Part shown: positions 29,175 through 38,830 of the stretch, in pieces
Numbering within the stretch: the stretch's first letter is position 1
Layout of the letters: every line of letters begins with the position of its first letter
NCBI GenBank assembly: GCA_052274345.1
Contig: DAVZGP010000001.1
Location: forward strand, 111,818 to 175,817
Direction of reading: 5' to 3'
Length of the DNA stretch: 64,000 bases
Origin: Clostridium_AD sp937920395
Lineage (GTDB): Bacteria > Bacillota > Clostridia > Clostridiales > Clostridiaceae
Made by a program: the position numbers and the translations under genes
Notes under the pieces: model-generated
Told to the model about the DNA's origin: nothing
Database searches by the model: none
The model's input: the letters and a program-made list of their open reading frames with translations, nothing else

Positions 29175-29971
29175 TTATATCTCGACAATACTTCCATTTG
29201 TTGCAGCTTCACTCTTACTCTTAAGTACCTTCATTAGATTTCCATATCCATAACCTTTTAATGTATCCCATTTAAAATTTGCTTCTTGCTTTTCATCAAG
29301 TTGATTTTGTGATATAAAATCTACAGTTTTACGACCAAGAATACGAGCCCCGTCATATATTCCTCTATTTAAAAGCATTAAAGTAAATTTACTATAATCA
29401 TCAAGTGTAGACACAAGACCTTCACCACCAGATTCAAAAGCTGGCAAAGTTAAATAATTATTTAATCCTAAATGATTATCTAAAAATGGAATTAATTTTC
29501 CTTGTTCATTATATTTATATACTTGTGCAAATCTATCTTGTTTTTATGATGGAACATAAAATCTGTATCTACCATTCCAAGAGGGATAAAATTTCATCTT
29601 TCAAAAATCGGCTGAATTTTTTACCAGATACAATTTCAATTATCGCACCTAGAACATCCGTTGAAGCACCATAAAGCCATGATTCACTAGGCTGAAAAAC
29701 AAGAGGAACTTGACCTATTTGATTACAATAATCCACCGTTGAGGTTGGATAACCAGTTTCAAGCTTTTGCTTTATATCCTCATAGAGTTTTGACATTTGT
29801 ATTCCTGCTTCAAAATTTTTATCCGGATATGAAATTCCGGAGGTCATATTAAGTAAATCTTTAATTGTCATTTCTTGGTTAGTATCAACCAATGCTTGCA
29901 CCAACAATGTTGCCTTTATCAATTTCTTTTTTAATTTCAGCTCCAATTAGTTTTAATTTGTCATTATTCAT
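29175..29971 (-). pseudogene. Class C beta-lactamase-like serine hydrolase pseudogene
   Basis: A start with GGAGG site at 29971 gives MNNDKLKLIGAEIKKEIDKG and VGASIG, then a deletion removes the SxxK nucleophile region and shifts frame. Next come TIKDLLNMTSGISYPD and PSESWLYGASTDVLGAIIE (the YxA/S-type motif), further frame changes near 29560-29450, and FESGGEGLVSTLDDYSKF. The end is fused to the deacetylase remnant. Clearly non-functional. Confidence 0.8.
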
Positions 29972-30456
29972 TTTTATTTCCTCCGTATAAATATGTTAAA
30001 ATTCTAATATTATATTACTGTACGTTGCTTTAAAATAATGCACTGTTTACGATACCACACTTATTAAGAATTTATCTTTTACATCATTCCATTTACTTTT
30101 GCATATAGCCTTACCCCCTTTAACTTCCCTTACTTGTATTATAAGATCTATCTTTCTTACTAGTACTTTTAAGCTAGTTTTATATATCCTCCATATAGTT
30201 TAGCATCCAACATTAATCGGCCTTCTAGTGGGCTATAAAATATGTTATAAGCTATTGCATTTTGTATCCATGTAATTTGAAGGTCTACATCGCTCTTTAA
30301 TAATTTACATAATTAGTACTAATCAATATAATATTAGACTCAAAATCTAGCAACAATACTCCCAGAAACGTTTACCTAAAGTTTAGATGTTTAATATATT
30401 GGCACAAAATATAAAAAGAGCAACTATTCTAAGTTAGCTACCCTTTTATTGTTGAT
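29972..30456. other. 485-base stretch without an intact gene
   Basis: On the minus strand, codons between about 30190 and 30310 read SDVDLQITWIQNAIAYNIFY and SPLEGRLMLDAKLYGGY before stops, so a decayed gene end is likely, but I do not recognise the family. Nothing structured was seen in the rest. Confidence 0.35.
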
Positions 30457-31029
30457 CTATATAAGTTTTTCCTTAAATATGTCAGTCAAATTTAATTTCG
30501 CAACTTTTCTCTTGATTTCATCAATATCTAAGGTATATAGTCCACGTTCCTCCATTCTCTTAAAATACTCTGCTCCTGCAAATGTATATCTATTTCTTCT
30601 TCCTTCTTTAGATTTCATTTTTTCATTAGCATATGATATTAAGTCCCCAACGGCAAGTGCACTAGGTAATATTAAAAGAGGCATTCCTAGATAATTTCGT
30701 ACGGCATTATGTCCTGCAAGTGCTCCTGTTGCCATAGCTTCTGTATGCCCTACAAATAAACCAGATTTCTCACCTGCACAAAACAAATTATCAAGACCTA
30801 CGACCCTCATATTATTGGTTCTTGGGGCTACAGACAGATATCTTATGGAGTTTCCCTTCCCCCCCGCTATTGGGTCTATATATTTTGCTTTTTCAAGCCC
30901 TTTAATTTTTCTTAGCTTATCTAGTGGATAATATGAAGTCATAAGTTTTGCATCTGCTATGTGAACAGAACTGCAACATATAAAAAGGTTTTTGAGCCCT
31001 TGGAAATCCACAGCTCCATTATGAACTCC
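30457..31029 (-). pseudogene. 3' fragment of a GidA-like FAD-dependent oxidoreductase (copy B)
   Basis: 184-residue frame: KNLFICCSSVHIADAKLMTS, GLDNLFCAGEKSGLFVGHTE and the end NLTDIFKEKLI. This is the C-terminal FAD-binding half of a TrmFO/GidA-like protein; the readable homology GVHNGAVDFQG extends upstream to a stop near 31030, so the N-terminal dinucleotide-binding half is absent. Same orientation as copy A at 14136; copy B is longer and has the 46 residues copy A lost. Confidence 0.75.
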
Positions 31030-31233
31030 TTATTACCAGAGACTACAATAGCTCAGAAAATTTACAAATTAAGAATTAACGGTAATTATACGCGACGTAA
31101 CTTTGCTGCAAAATGTAACATTGGCTATAGTTCTATATGTAAATATGAAATAGGTTTATCAACACCAAGCAAAAAAAATATATATAAAATCAGCAAAGCT
31201 CTTAATATTGATATAAATTATTTTTTATGTTGA
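31021..31233 (+). CDS. Small XRE-family helix-turn-helix protein
   Basis: 71 aa: AQKIYKLRINGNYTRRNFAA, KCNIGYSSICKYEIGLSTPS and KKNIYKISKALNIDINYFLC form a single Cro/C1-type HTH domain. No ribosome binding site precedes the ATG and its first codons overlap the antisense flavoprotein fragment, so the true 5' end may have been lost. Convergent with the next XRE gene. Confidence 0.55.
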   Translation: MNSLLPETTIAQKIYKLRINGNYTRRNFAAKCNIGYSSICKYEIGLSTPSKKNIYKISKALNIDINYFLC

Positions 31234-31239
31234 TAATAC

Positions 31240-31265
31240 AAAATAGATATATTAATATCTATTTT
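31240..31265. terminator. Bidirectional terminator between two XRE genes
   Basis: Perfect 11-bp stem AAAATAGATAT / ATATCTATTTT with a four-base loop between the convergent gene ends. Confidence 0.7.
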
Positions 31266-31588
31266 GCATTACTTTTTTTAAATTTACTTAGAAATCCATA
31301 TATTATATTCTTATCTTCCTCATAAGCATTTTCAATAATTTTAATTACTTCATCATTTGTATATTTTATAACTATATCATTATTGTATTTATTCTCAGTA
31401 AGCAACCAATCAATTGAGACTTTAAACGTTTTGGATAATTGTACAAGTACTTCTGCGGATGGACTTACTTCATTATTCTCAATTTTGCCTATGCTACTTC
31501 TTGCGACATTCATTGATTGTGAAAGCTCTTTTTGTGTTAAATTATTTGTTTTCCTCAAATATAATATTCTTTCTCCTAATGATTTCAT
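31259..31588 (-). CDS. XRE-family transcriptional repressor
   Basis: 109 aa. HTH domain in the first 65 residues (MKSLGERILYLRKTNNLTQKE ... MNVARSSIGKIENNEVSPS ... KTFKVSIDWLLT) and a C-terminal helical tail. This is the typical size of a phage- or element-borne repressor. Three CTATTATTNTAG boxes lie just upstream and suggest autoregulation. Ribosome site GAGGAG. Confidence 0.85.
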   Translation of the reverse strand: MKSLGERILYLRKTNNLTQKELSQSMNVARSSIGKIENNEVSPSAEVLVQLSKTFKVSIDWLLTENKYNNDIVIKYTNDEVIKIIENAYEEDKNIIYGFLSKFKKSNAK

Positions 31589-31606
31589 AGAATATGCTCC
31601 TCAATT

Positions 31607-31666
31607 CTATTATTTTAGATTTTAGTATTGTTTATTCTATTATTATAGATTATACTATTATTATAG
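31607..31666 (-). promoter_or_regulatory. Three 12-bp operator-like boxes upstream of the XRE repressor
   Basis: CTATTATTTTAG (31607-31618), CTATTATTATAG (31637-31648) and CTATTATTATAG (31655-31666). Each has CTAT/ATAG dyad ends; box-to-box spacing is 30 and 18 bases. The remaining stretch to 31948 shows nothing recognisable. Confidence 0.55.
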
Positions 31667-31948
31667 TTAATGATAATTACTGTTACCAATAATATTTTAC
31701 TTTATGAAGACTTAATTAATTCAATACAATAAAACCCAATTTTATTTTACCATACCTATTCATAAATAAAAACCTTAAGATAAGATGATTACATTACAAA
31801 GTACAGTAACTCTGATACTAACGATATTTTATACAGGAAAGATGGTTGGTATTTATATGAGTAATAACATTATTATAGCTTTTCTTGAAAGGCTTAGTTA
31901 TAACATTTGCCCCTTTCACAAAAATATTATTTAAGGAGATTGATAAAA

Positions 31949-32272
31949 ATGGAAAAGATAAATATGAAAACTATAGCAAAGGATAATGGAATTAAAAAAT
32001 TAGTAAATATTTTTAAAACTGTTATGGATAAAGAAGAAATTGCAAATATCTTAGCTGATAAAACTGTTACTAAAGGACTTGAAATAAACTCTGCTGTTCT
32101 GAAACATTTCTACGGAGAAGAGGAATCTTCACTTATTACAATTTCATGTATAAGTTTTGGCTTAGTTCACAACATGAAAGAAGATTTTTATATTGTAAAA
32201 AAAATTCTTGGTTATAATTATGTGATTAAATTATTACAAAAATCAACAAGGTTTATCAGTTTAATTAAGTAA
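31949..32272 (+). CDS. Hypothetical 107-aa protein
   Basis: Not recognised. An AAGGAGA site nine bases upstream of the ATG supports translation from 31949; the frame extends upstream to 31907 without a good start. Mostly alpha-helical and Lys/Ile-rich: KTIAKDNGIKKLVNIFKTVM, then MDKEEIANILADK and a more hydrophobic SLITISCISFGLVH. No membrane segment of full length. Followed by two tandem hairpins. Confidence 0.5.
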   Translation: MEKINMKTIAKDNGIKKLVNIFKTVMDKEEIANILADKTVTKGLEINSAVLKHFYGEEESSLITISCISFGLVHNMKEDFYIVKKILGYNYVIKLLQKSTRFISLIK

Positions 32273-32323
32273 TAAGTAAAAGCTAATCTATAATCTACAT
32301 TTATTCAATCTTATTAATATCAG

Positions 32324-32383
32324 GCTCCAGTGAATTTATGTGTAATAGTCACTGGAGCTATAGTTGCAAATGTTGCAACTATA
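32324..32383. repeat. Two directly abutting hairpins
   Basis: GCTCCAGTGA/TCACTGGAGC (32324-32358, 15-base loop) is followed without a gap by TATAGTTGCAA/TTGCAACTATA (32359-32383, three-base loop). No T-run follows on either strand. The rest of 32273-32519 is featureless. Confidence 0.65.
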
Positions 32384-32519
32384 ATTTCTGCTTAAATAAT
32401 AGGCTTTTAAATATCCATTTTTAGTTATATATTATGATCTTTAATGATTTATTTTTAAACTATATAAACAAATTCATATTTAATGCTTATCTCCTTATAT
32501 AATTAATTTTAAGCACAAA

Positions 32520-34238
32520 TCAAAGACCCCAGCTTGATTTTAGTTGATTTATAAGTGCCATTGCAGTACCGTCTCCACCAATTCTGTCTGGGTGGTAGGC
32601 CATAGCTAATGTGTTATAAAATTTCTTATAAAATACTTTATTTTCTTCAGTTATCATTGTTATTTCTCCTAATATATTTTCATTTTTATAATTATCGTAT
32701 TGTCTATACTTTTCTTCCTGTATTCTTTCTTTCTCTTCTTTAGCTTTCTTTTCTTTATTTAATCTACTATCCTCTAATATTACTTGTTTTTTAAAACGAA
32801 TCCATAATTTTTCATCAATATTTTCTAATAACTTTAGTATATTTTTATTATTATCTAATTCGAATTTAAATTTGTCTTCTCCTAAACTATTTTTCATCGT
32901 GATTTCCCCAATTATTTTAAAATTTATAAATATATATAATATGTCTCCTGTATAAGAATATACTTTATCTAGGATTGCAAGTGTGAATACATCAAAATCT
33001 TTCTGTATTTGTTTATTTGTAAATTTAGCAGAGCTCATAATTTCTTCAAAATTCGACTTTTGTATCTCTAATTTTTCCTGTTCTATTTCCTTTATAAATT
33101 GTTCTACCAATAGCAAATGACTAAGGTCTATCTTGTAGTAGTTAAATAGTTTTGTAACATCTTCCAAATTACTTTTTGTGTCTACTTTATAATATGCTAA
33201 AGTCTCTCTATTTTTAAATACACATAACATCTCTGTTCCATCTCTATATCCTTTACAAACCGTTATATTTTCCCACACAAAACTATTTTCCTTCTTCTCT
33301 TCTGCATACCCCAATCTGACTATTTCGTTATCCTCCCACGCGAACTCAAGAACATTTTCATAAGACATTTCTGTATCTATAATTGCTAAATAAGTTTTGT
33401 CTTTATTTGTGTTATATTTATAATAGCTGTTACATACATTATTTTTATAATTCTCTTTGTCAGTTCCATCATGCATATACTTAAAATTTATATCTAATTC
33501 TATGTTATAGTCTTTTATCGTTTCTATTAGTTCAGTTTCTGTAATTTCTCCTATAGCGTACAACTGTGCTAATATTCCACCTCTATCATCACAAACTACA
33601 TCATTGATAGACTCTATACTTGTATAGAAATCGCCAGTTCTGATTCTTATTTCTTCAATTAAATCATCCGCCTTCTTAATTACTTTTTCTGTATTAGTTT
33701 TTATATTATTTATTTGATCTTTAATAACATTTAAATTTTTATTCTTATTTCTTATTTCCTCACAATTTGGTGTAATAATTGTTTCTGTTTTCTTAGCTTC
33801 AATAGTTTTAATTTTTTGAGCTACATTCTTTTGGGCTTTTTTAGTATAATTCACTTCTTTAATTCTTTTAATTAATTGTCGATTTGTCCATGTTTCTATT
33901 TTATTAGATAATATAAATTTTTCTCTTTCAGTTTTTGGTAATCCTAATAAAATATATAACTTTTCTGTTCCTAAACACGAAAGCAACTTCGTATTTTCAA
34001 ATTCAGTGGCAATTTTAATAAATTTTTGCGCCGTTCTAACGCTAACCTCAACTTTTTCTTCCAAATATGGAATCCATTCTCCATGTTTAAGTGATTGTTT
34101 AACTTGTTTTAGTTTTGCTCCTAATAAAATACTGTTTTCCACCATATTTATCTTTAACTTCAATATCTCAGCTGTTATAGTTTCCAATTCACATTCCTCT
34201 ACTTTATTAAAAAAATTTTCTTGATTTATACCCTTCAT
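32520..34238 (-). CDS. DUF3102-like N terminus joined to a C-terminal J-domain motif
   Basis: 572 aa from the ATG at 34238 (AGGAGG nine bases upstream; the frame continues to 34388 without a better start). Residues 1-150 (CELETITAEILKLKINMVEN, KLKQVKQSLKHGEWIPYLEE, VSVRTAQKFIKIA) match DUF3102-type proteins common on plasmids and integrative elements. A lysine-rich coiled-coil region and an IQKDFDVF-type middle follow, then a charged segment. The last 35 residues are a J-domain core: helix KFYNTLAMAYHPDRIGGDGT with HPD at about 549-551. The product may recruit DnaK; its job is unknown. The gene stands alone between non-coding stretches. Confidence 0.6.
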   Translation of the reverse strand: MKGINQENFFNKVEECELETITAEILKLKINMVENSILLGAKLKQVKQSLKHGEWIPYLEEKVEVSVRTAQKFIKIATEFENTKLLSCLGTEKLYILLGLPKTEREKFILSNKIETWTNRQLIKRIKEVNYTKKAQKNVAQKIKTIEAKKTETIITPNCEEIRNKNKNLNVIKDQINNIKTNTEKVIKKADDLIEEIRIRTGDFYTSIESINDVVCDDRGGILAQLYAIGEITETELIETIKDYNIELDINFKYMHDGTDKENYKNNVCNSYYKYNTNKDKTYLAIIDTEMSYENVLEFAWEDNEIVRLGYAEEKKENSFVWENITVCKGYRDGTEMLCVFKNRETLAYYKVDTKSNLEDVTKLFNYYKIDLSHLLLVEQFIKEIEQEKLEIQKSNFEEIMSSAKFTNKQIQKDFDVFTLAILDKVYSYTGDILYIFINFKIIGEITMKNSLGEDKFKFELDNNKNILKLLENIDEKLWIRFKKQVILEDSRLNKEKKAKEEKERIQEEKYRQYDNYKNENILGEITMITEENKVFYKKFYNTLAMAYHPDRIGGDGTAMALINQLKSSWGL

Positions 34239-35048
34239 AATAATAATCCTCCTGATTTTTAGTTTCTTCTTTACTTTTGCACCATAGCCTTTGTATTTGT
34301 TCGTTAGCAATTTATAGTAACAAGCACCTTTGGGAAAGAATTCAAATTTGTTATTCTTAATAAGTTTTATTCCTAGCTTTATTTTCACCCCTCACATATA
34401 GATAGAGATATTATATAAAAAATATAAAAAATTTGAAAAATAATTTTTGATTATAATTTTCCCATTGCAAAGATGTTGAAAAAAGTTTCTATATAAATTA
34501 AAAGAGCTTGAAAATAGAGCAAAACTTTTAATGAAAAGACTTGAAATGTAATTAGAAAGATTAAGGCATAAAAAATTGATATTTGAATCTTAATATAAAA
34601 TGTTGATGAAAAAAATTTAAAATCTATCATAATGTAGATGGCATTTACGGTTATAGCAGAATGACAATGAACTTGAATCGAAAGTTGAGTCTTGCGTAGT
34701 CAAACGACATTCCTTACGTAGATGTACCCTCTAAAGTATTCTCATAACTAGTTTGTCAATCAGTAATATTCTGTAAAATTTTCATGTTTAAGTTATCTTT
34801 AATATATAACTATTTAAAGAAATTTTAATTTTGGGATAAATTATTTTGATTGTATTACTTAATAATAGGAATTATAAAAAAATGACACTAAATTAGCATT
34901 AACTCGTTCTATAAATAATCTAATATAAAAGATAGTAAATCACCTTATTACTTTTATGATGCTTAAGTAATTCTATTGAATTTTATTATTAGAAATGGAT
35001 ATAGGATTAGCATGTTATAGTACTCCGGCATATTGCATTTAAACAACT

Positions 35049-35093
35049 GTAGTATTGAGTAATGTAGTATTGAGTAATGTAGAATTGATTATT
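35049..35093. repeat. Short tandem repeat, 15-bp unit, three copies
   Basis: GTAGTATTGAGTAAT occurs twice exactly and a third time with three differences. Non-coding surroundings. Confidence 0.7.
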
Positions 35094-35820
35094 TATATAT
35101 CTAAAGTAGCTTACAAGTAAAATGTCATAGCCTATTTATTGTAAAACAGCTATTGCTGAATTTGAATATCAAACAAGCATAAAATTCTATCACTTAAAAT
35201 AAAAATGTCTATATATGATTCTAATGGCTACCATTGAATATCTTACTAAACAACAATTTCTGCTTTTGGTGATCTTTTCTGCTAGACATTTTAACTTTTG
35301 ATTCTTCAAGTATTTCATCTATGTTATTAAAATGCTCTTCAAAAATTTTATATCTTGTGGTTGTCTTAATTGCAGCATCTGACTATTCTTATTAAGTTCT
35401 TGCTCTTATTTTAATAGTAAATATTAAAATTTAGATACAAAAATTAAAAAAGATTACTATCATAAATCAAATAGTGATCTTTAAAAAACATTTAATAAAT
35501 AGGTTATAAAGTAATCAATCAATAACATTATCTTAAACAAGTTTTCACTCAATATTCAAGAAATATATTATCTTACTTTATCCCAAAAGCATATCATAAA
35601 ATTATAATTAGAATAATGATTTCTTAAGTGATTATTTATATTTTAGCCATGTATTAACCTTCTTCTTATAAACTTATTATAAGCATTAGCACTCAGTGTA
35701 AGTGAGTTATTTCCATACTGAATTTATTGAGCTTGCTTTTCATTTACGGAAAGTCTTTAAATTGTAATATGAATGCGCAACTGATTATTATCTCTCTTAA
35801 ACGTGAGTGCTTAACGAAAA

Positions 35821-35847
35821 AACACTATATGCAAAGTATATAGTGTT
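35821..35847. repeat. Hairpin beside the 52-bp palindrome
   Basis: AACACTATAT and ATATAGTGTT with a seven-base loop, 31 bases left of the large palindrome. Confidence 0.6.
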
Positions 35848-35878
35848 GGCATAACTATATTTTAGTTATAAATTGTGA

Positions 35879-35930
35879 ATATAAATAGTATAGCTTTGTG
35901 TATATATACACAAAGCTATACTATTTATAT
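35879..35930. repeat. Perfect 52-bp palindrome
   Basis: Every base pairs about the centre at 35904/35905; each half is ATATAAATAGTATAGCTTTG followed by TGTATA. There is no loop. It would extrude as a cruciform or act as a strong bidirectional terminator, though no gene ends there. Confidence 0.85.
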
Positions 35931-36148
35931 GAAAAACACAAAGACACAGAAGGGTTTCCGATTGCCTTTGCATTTAAATATATACCCTAAAATTTATTAA
36001 ATATGCCTCTAACAAACTTTCTATTATCTAAAATACATTAAATTTCATGTAAGATAACACTTTGAATTGAACCCCAAAAGTTGAACAAAATACTCAAACA
36101 AAATATTTGATGTATGGAACCAGTAGGTTAATGTACCTGCTGGTCCTT

Positions 36149-37020
36149 TTACGCTACTGATTTTCTATATTTAACTGGACTTAACCAATTCAAATTTTGT
36201 TTAATTCTATCATTGTTATAGTATTTGATATAATCGATTAATTCCATCTTTATCTCTTCCATTGATGTAAATTCCCTTATATACAGAAGCTCAGTTTTTA
36301 AAATGCTAAAAAAGTTTTCTACTACTGCATTATCATGACAGGTTGCTTTACGTGACATACTTTGTTGAATTCCTTTTGCTATTAATTTATTTCTATATGA
36401 ATTTTGTTGATATTGCCATCCCTAATCCGAATGCAAAATAAGTTTCGTGTTATCTGGTATCTTTCTAAAAGCCTCTTCCAATGTATGATTAATTTGCATC
36501 ATATTTGCATGGTCATTAAGATCATAACTAATAATTTCCCGATTATATAAATCCAGAATTACTGATAAGTATGTTTTTTGCCCACAAAATGAAATTTCAC
36601 TGATATCAGTGACCCATTTCTGATTAGGTTTGTCGGATTTAAAATTCCTGTTTAATATGTTAGGTGCAATTTTCCCAACATCACCCTTATAAGAATTATA
36701 TTTCTTCATTCTTACACAACAGAACAGTCCTAGAGAATTCATTAATTTTAGTACTGTCTTATGATTAATTATATATCCGAGTTTGTGTAATTCCGCTGTA
36801 ATACCTGTAACCATATCTTTTTTTATTTTTATCAAAGAGTTTTATAATCTTTGACTTTATTTTTTTATACCTATCTGGTCTATTCATTCGTTTTATATAA
36901 TAATAGTAAACACTGTGTGGTATTTTTGCTATTTGTATAAGTAGTGTGATTGTGTATTTATGCCTTAATTCATAGATTACTGTTACCTTTTCTTTGGTGT
37001 TTGCCTGGATTGAATTAAGG
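36149..37020 (-). pseudogene. IS3-family transposase OrfB (DDE integrase), disrupted
   Basis: The frame starts near 37020 (KVTVIYELRHKYTITLLIQI) and runs to KNKKRYGYR, then shifts at about 36835 into TAELHKLGYIINHKTVLKLM. The integrase core shows WVTDISEISF (first Asp), LHSD followed by TAG (36419-36421) in place of the usual Gln, then MSRKATCHDNAVVENFF (Glu) and the C terminus LNWLSPVKYRK. All three catalytic acidic positions can be read but not in one frame. Confidence 0.85.
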
Positions 37021-37041
37021 CATTCAATTTTTTTGTGTAAT

Positions 37042-37269
37042 CTAGCTCCGCACTAAGACGTTCGTTTTCATTGTAAAGAGCCCTCTCCGTTTTTCATTAC
37101 GAGGTACAAGTGCAGCGTCACCATGTAACTCCTGAATTTTTTCCCATCCTCTTATTGTTTGGGGAGCGACATCATATTTTCTGGCTAGAGCATTGCGTGA
37201 GCCATTATGGGTTTTCTTCCATTCATCAAGTATTTCTAAACGCTTTTCAAGCGTGTATTTTACTTTCAA
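37042..37269 (-). pseudogene. IS3-family transposase OrfA (HTH), frameshifted at its end
   Basis: The frame from a TTG at 37269 (GAAGGGGTG upstream) encodes KVKYTLEKRLEILDEWKKTH and a helix-turn-helix LARKYDVAPQTIRGWEKI. Near 37080 the frame departs from the expected leucine-zipper region, which can be read in another frame as YNENERLSAELDYTKKLNAL. It is therefore truncated rather than a normal OrfA. Confidence 0.75.
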
Positions 37270-37456
37270 AAAAATCACCCCTTCTATAAATAATTATAAT
37301 ACTTTGTCCAATAAAAGGGGAGCGGTTCACTTTAAGGGGAGCATATCAATTAATCTTATATTGTATGCCATTTTTAGTTATGTAGAAATATAACATAAAT
37401 CTGATAATGAGCTAAACAATATTTAACAGTAAGTAATAATAAAGTTTTACTTACCA

Positions 37457-38830
37457 TTAAATATTTTCTGCTTTTTCAAATTTGATAATAAATTCACTAC
37501 CCTTACCAAATTCACTTTTTACTTCTATTGATGCAGAATGAATTAATAGTATATTTTTTACTATGGTTAATCCTATACCATTGCCCTCAATTTCATGTCT
37601 ACTTTTATCCCCTCTATAAAGCCTTTCAAATATAAATGGTAAATCTTCTTCTTTTATTCCTATTCCATTATCTTTAACATTAATTATTACTTTAGAGTTA
37701 CTTTTACTTATAGCTACATCTATATATCCATTTTTTTTATTGAATTTTACTGCATTTGATATAAGATTAATAAACACTTGTTTAAGCTTATCTTTGTCAC
37801 CATGAATAATATAATTGACTTTGTTGTTTACTTTATAATTTAACGTAATGTTTTTGTCCTTTAAGACTGAAGAAAAATCTTCACATACAGAATAAATAAC
37901 TTCTTTCATATCAATGTATTCGCATATTAATGGTAATTGCTCTGACTCAAATTTCTTCAATGTATTTAGATTATTTAGTAACTTACCAAACCTAATTACT
38001 TCATCATTTAATGAAATTAATCTTTCTATAGTTATTGGAAACACTCCATCAATCATAGCTTCTAAATTATTCTGTAAAATATTTAATGGTGTTCTAATTT
38101 CATGGGATATATCAGAAACAAGCCTTTTCCTTAATAAGTCTTGCTGTTCTAAATTCTCCCCAAGTGTATTTATACTTGTCAAAAGATTTTCAATTTCAGT
38201 TATATTACTTGTACTATTCGACCTTGAGTTAAAATCACCTTTTGATAAATCGACTGACATATCAGATACCGCCTTAATTGGAATTGAAAATTGTTTTGAA
38301 ATATACAAACTAATTAATATGGTTATTATAAGTGTTGTCATTACACTTATCGCTATACTTACATTTACTGAAGTTTTAAAATTAATATCATCGTTAGATA
38401 ATAAAACTGAAGAATATTGACCAATTACAACATACCCTACAATATTTTTACCAAATTTCACTTCATGATAGTTTGAACTGTATACGCCATTTCTTGAATT
38501 AAGTCGTGCTAGATGTCCTTTCTCATTCATATCATTTGGGTTCATTCCCCATAATTCTCTTTTATTTTTATCCAATAAGGTTAAACAATAATTACTCATA
38601 TAAGCCTCATGCATCATTTCTGAACCAGAACTTTTACTCCAATTACCATCCCTTTTGTAAACTTCTTGGAAATATTCTACAATTCTACTATCTCTTTTTT
38701 TTTGATTATCTGCCAAATACTTGTTAAAAGTATTATTTATGCTTAAATTAACAAATAGAGAAGTTAATAAAATTGATATAATTGAGCTAGCAACTAAAAT
38801 AATGCTAAGCTTTTTTCTTATGCTATACAT
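37457..38830 (-). CDS. Sensor histidine kinase
   Basis: 457 aa. Transmembrane helix 1 at about 8-28, an extracellular sensor region of some 125 residues, transmembrane helix 2 at about 155-178, then HAMP (KQFSIPIKAVSDMSVDLSKG). The dimerisation domain has the phospho-acceptor H243 in SDISHEIRTPLN. ATPase motifs are N (NLISNAVKFN), G1 (KDNGIGI), F (FERLYRGD) and G2 (GNGIGLTIVK). Its ATG overlaps the stop of the response regulator gene by one base. The signal is unknown; a small FeoB-associated-type protein is the nearest upstream gene. Confidence 0.95.
   Translation of the reverse strand: MYSIRKKLSIILVASSIISILLTSLFVNLSINNTFNKYLADNQKKRDSRIVEYFQEVYKRDGNWSKSSGSEMMHEAYMSNYCLTLLDKNKRELWGMNPNDMNEKGHLARLNSRNGVYSSNYHEVKFGKNIVGYVVIGQYSSVLLSNDDINFKTSVNVSIAISVMTTLIITILISLYISKQFSIPIKAVSDMSVDLSKGDFNSRSNSTSNITEIENLLTSINTLGENLEQQDLLRKRLVSDISHEIRTPLNILQNNLEAMIDGVFPITIERLISLNDEVIRFGKLLNNLNTLKKFESEQLPLICEYIDMKEVIYSVCEDFSSVLKDKNITLNYKVNNKVNYIIHGDKDKLKQVFINLISNAVKFNKKNGYIDVAISKSNSKVIINVKDNGIGIKEEDLPFIFERLYRGDKSRHEIEGNGIGLTIVKNILLIHSASIEVKSEFGKGSEFIIKFEKAENI

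Larger units (their letters stand above)
34239..36075. other. 1.8-kb gene-free region of decayed DNA
   Basis: No intact gene. Around 34629-34720 (plus) the codons read DGIYGYSRMTMNLNRKLSLA then stop, a fragment of an IS3/IS150-type transposase. Around 35385 to 35225 (minus) a frame ends KTTTRYKIFEEHFNNIDEIL and KDHQKQKLLFSKIFNGSH, an unrecognised gene end. Other contents, a tandem repeat, a hairpin and a palindrome, are listed separately. Confidence 0.55.
36076..37335 (-). mobile_element. Degenerate IS3-family insertion sequence
   Basis: Contains orfA- and orfB-type transposase frames. Both ends begin TGAACC (left 36076; right, on the complement, near 37330) followed by related C-rich and AAGTTGAAC/TTGGAC segments, giving imperfect terminal inverted repeats; exact ends are uncertain. 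A size of about 1.26 kb is typical. The frames carry at least two frameshifts and one nonsense codon, so it is inactive. Confidence 0.75.

Noticed and set aside
34629..34720. Possible second IS3 element
   Set aside because: Only a short OrfB fragment is readable before stops; no ends or other frames could be found.
35049..35093. Tandem repeat considered as a CRISPR array
   Set aside because: Units are contiguous with no spacers, only three copies, and there are no cas genes.
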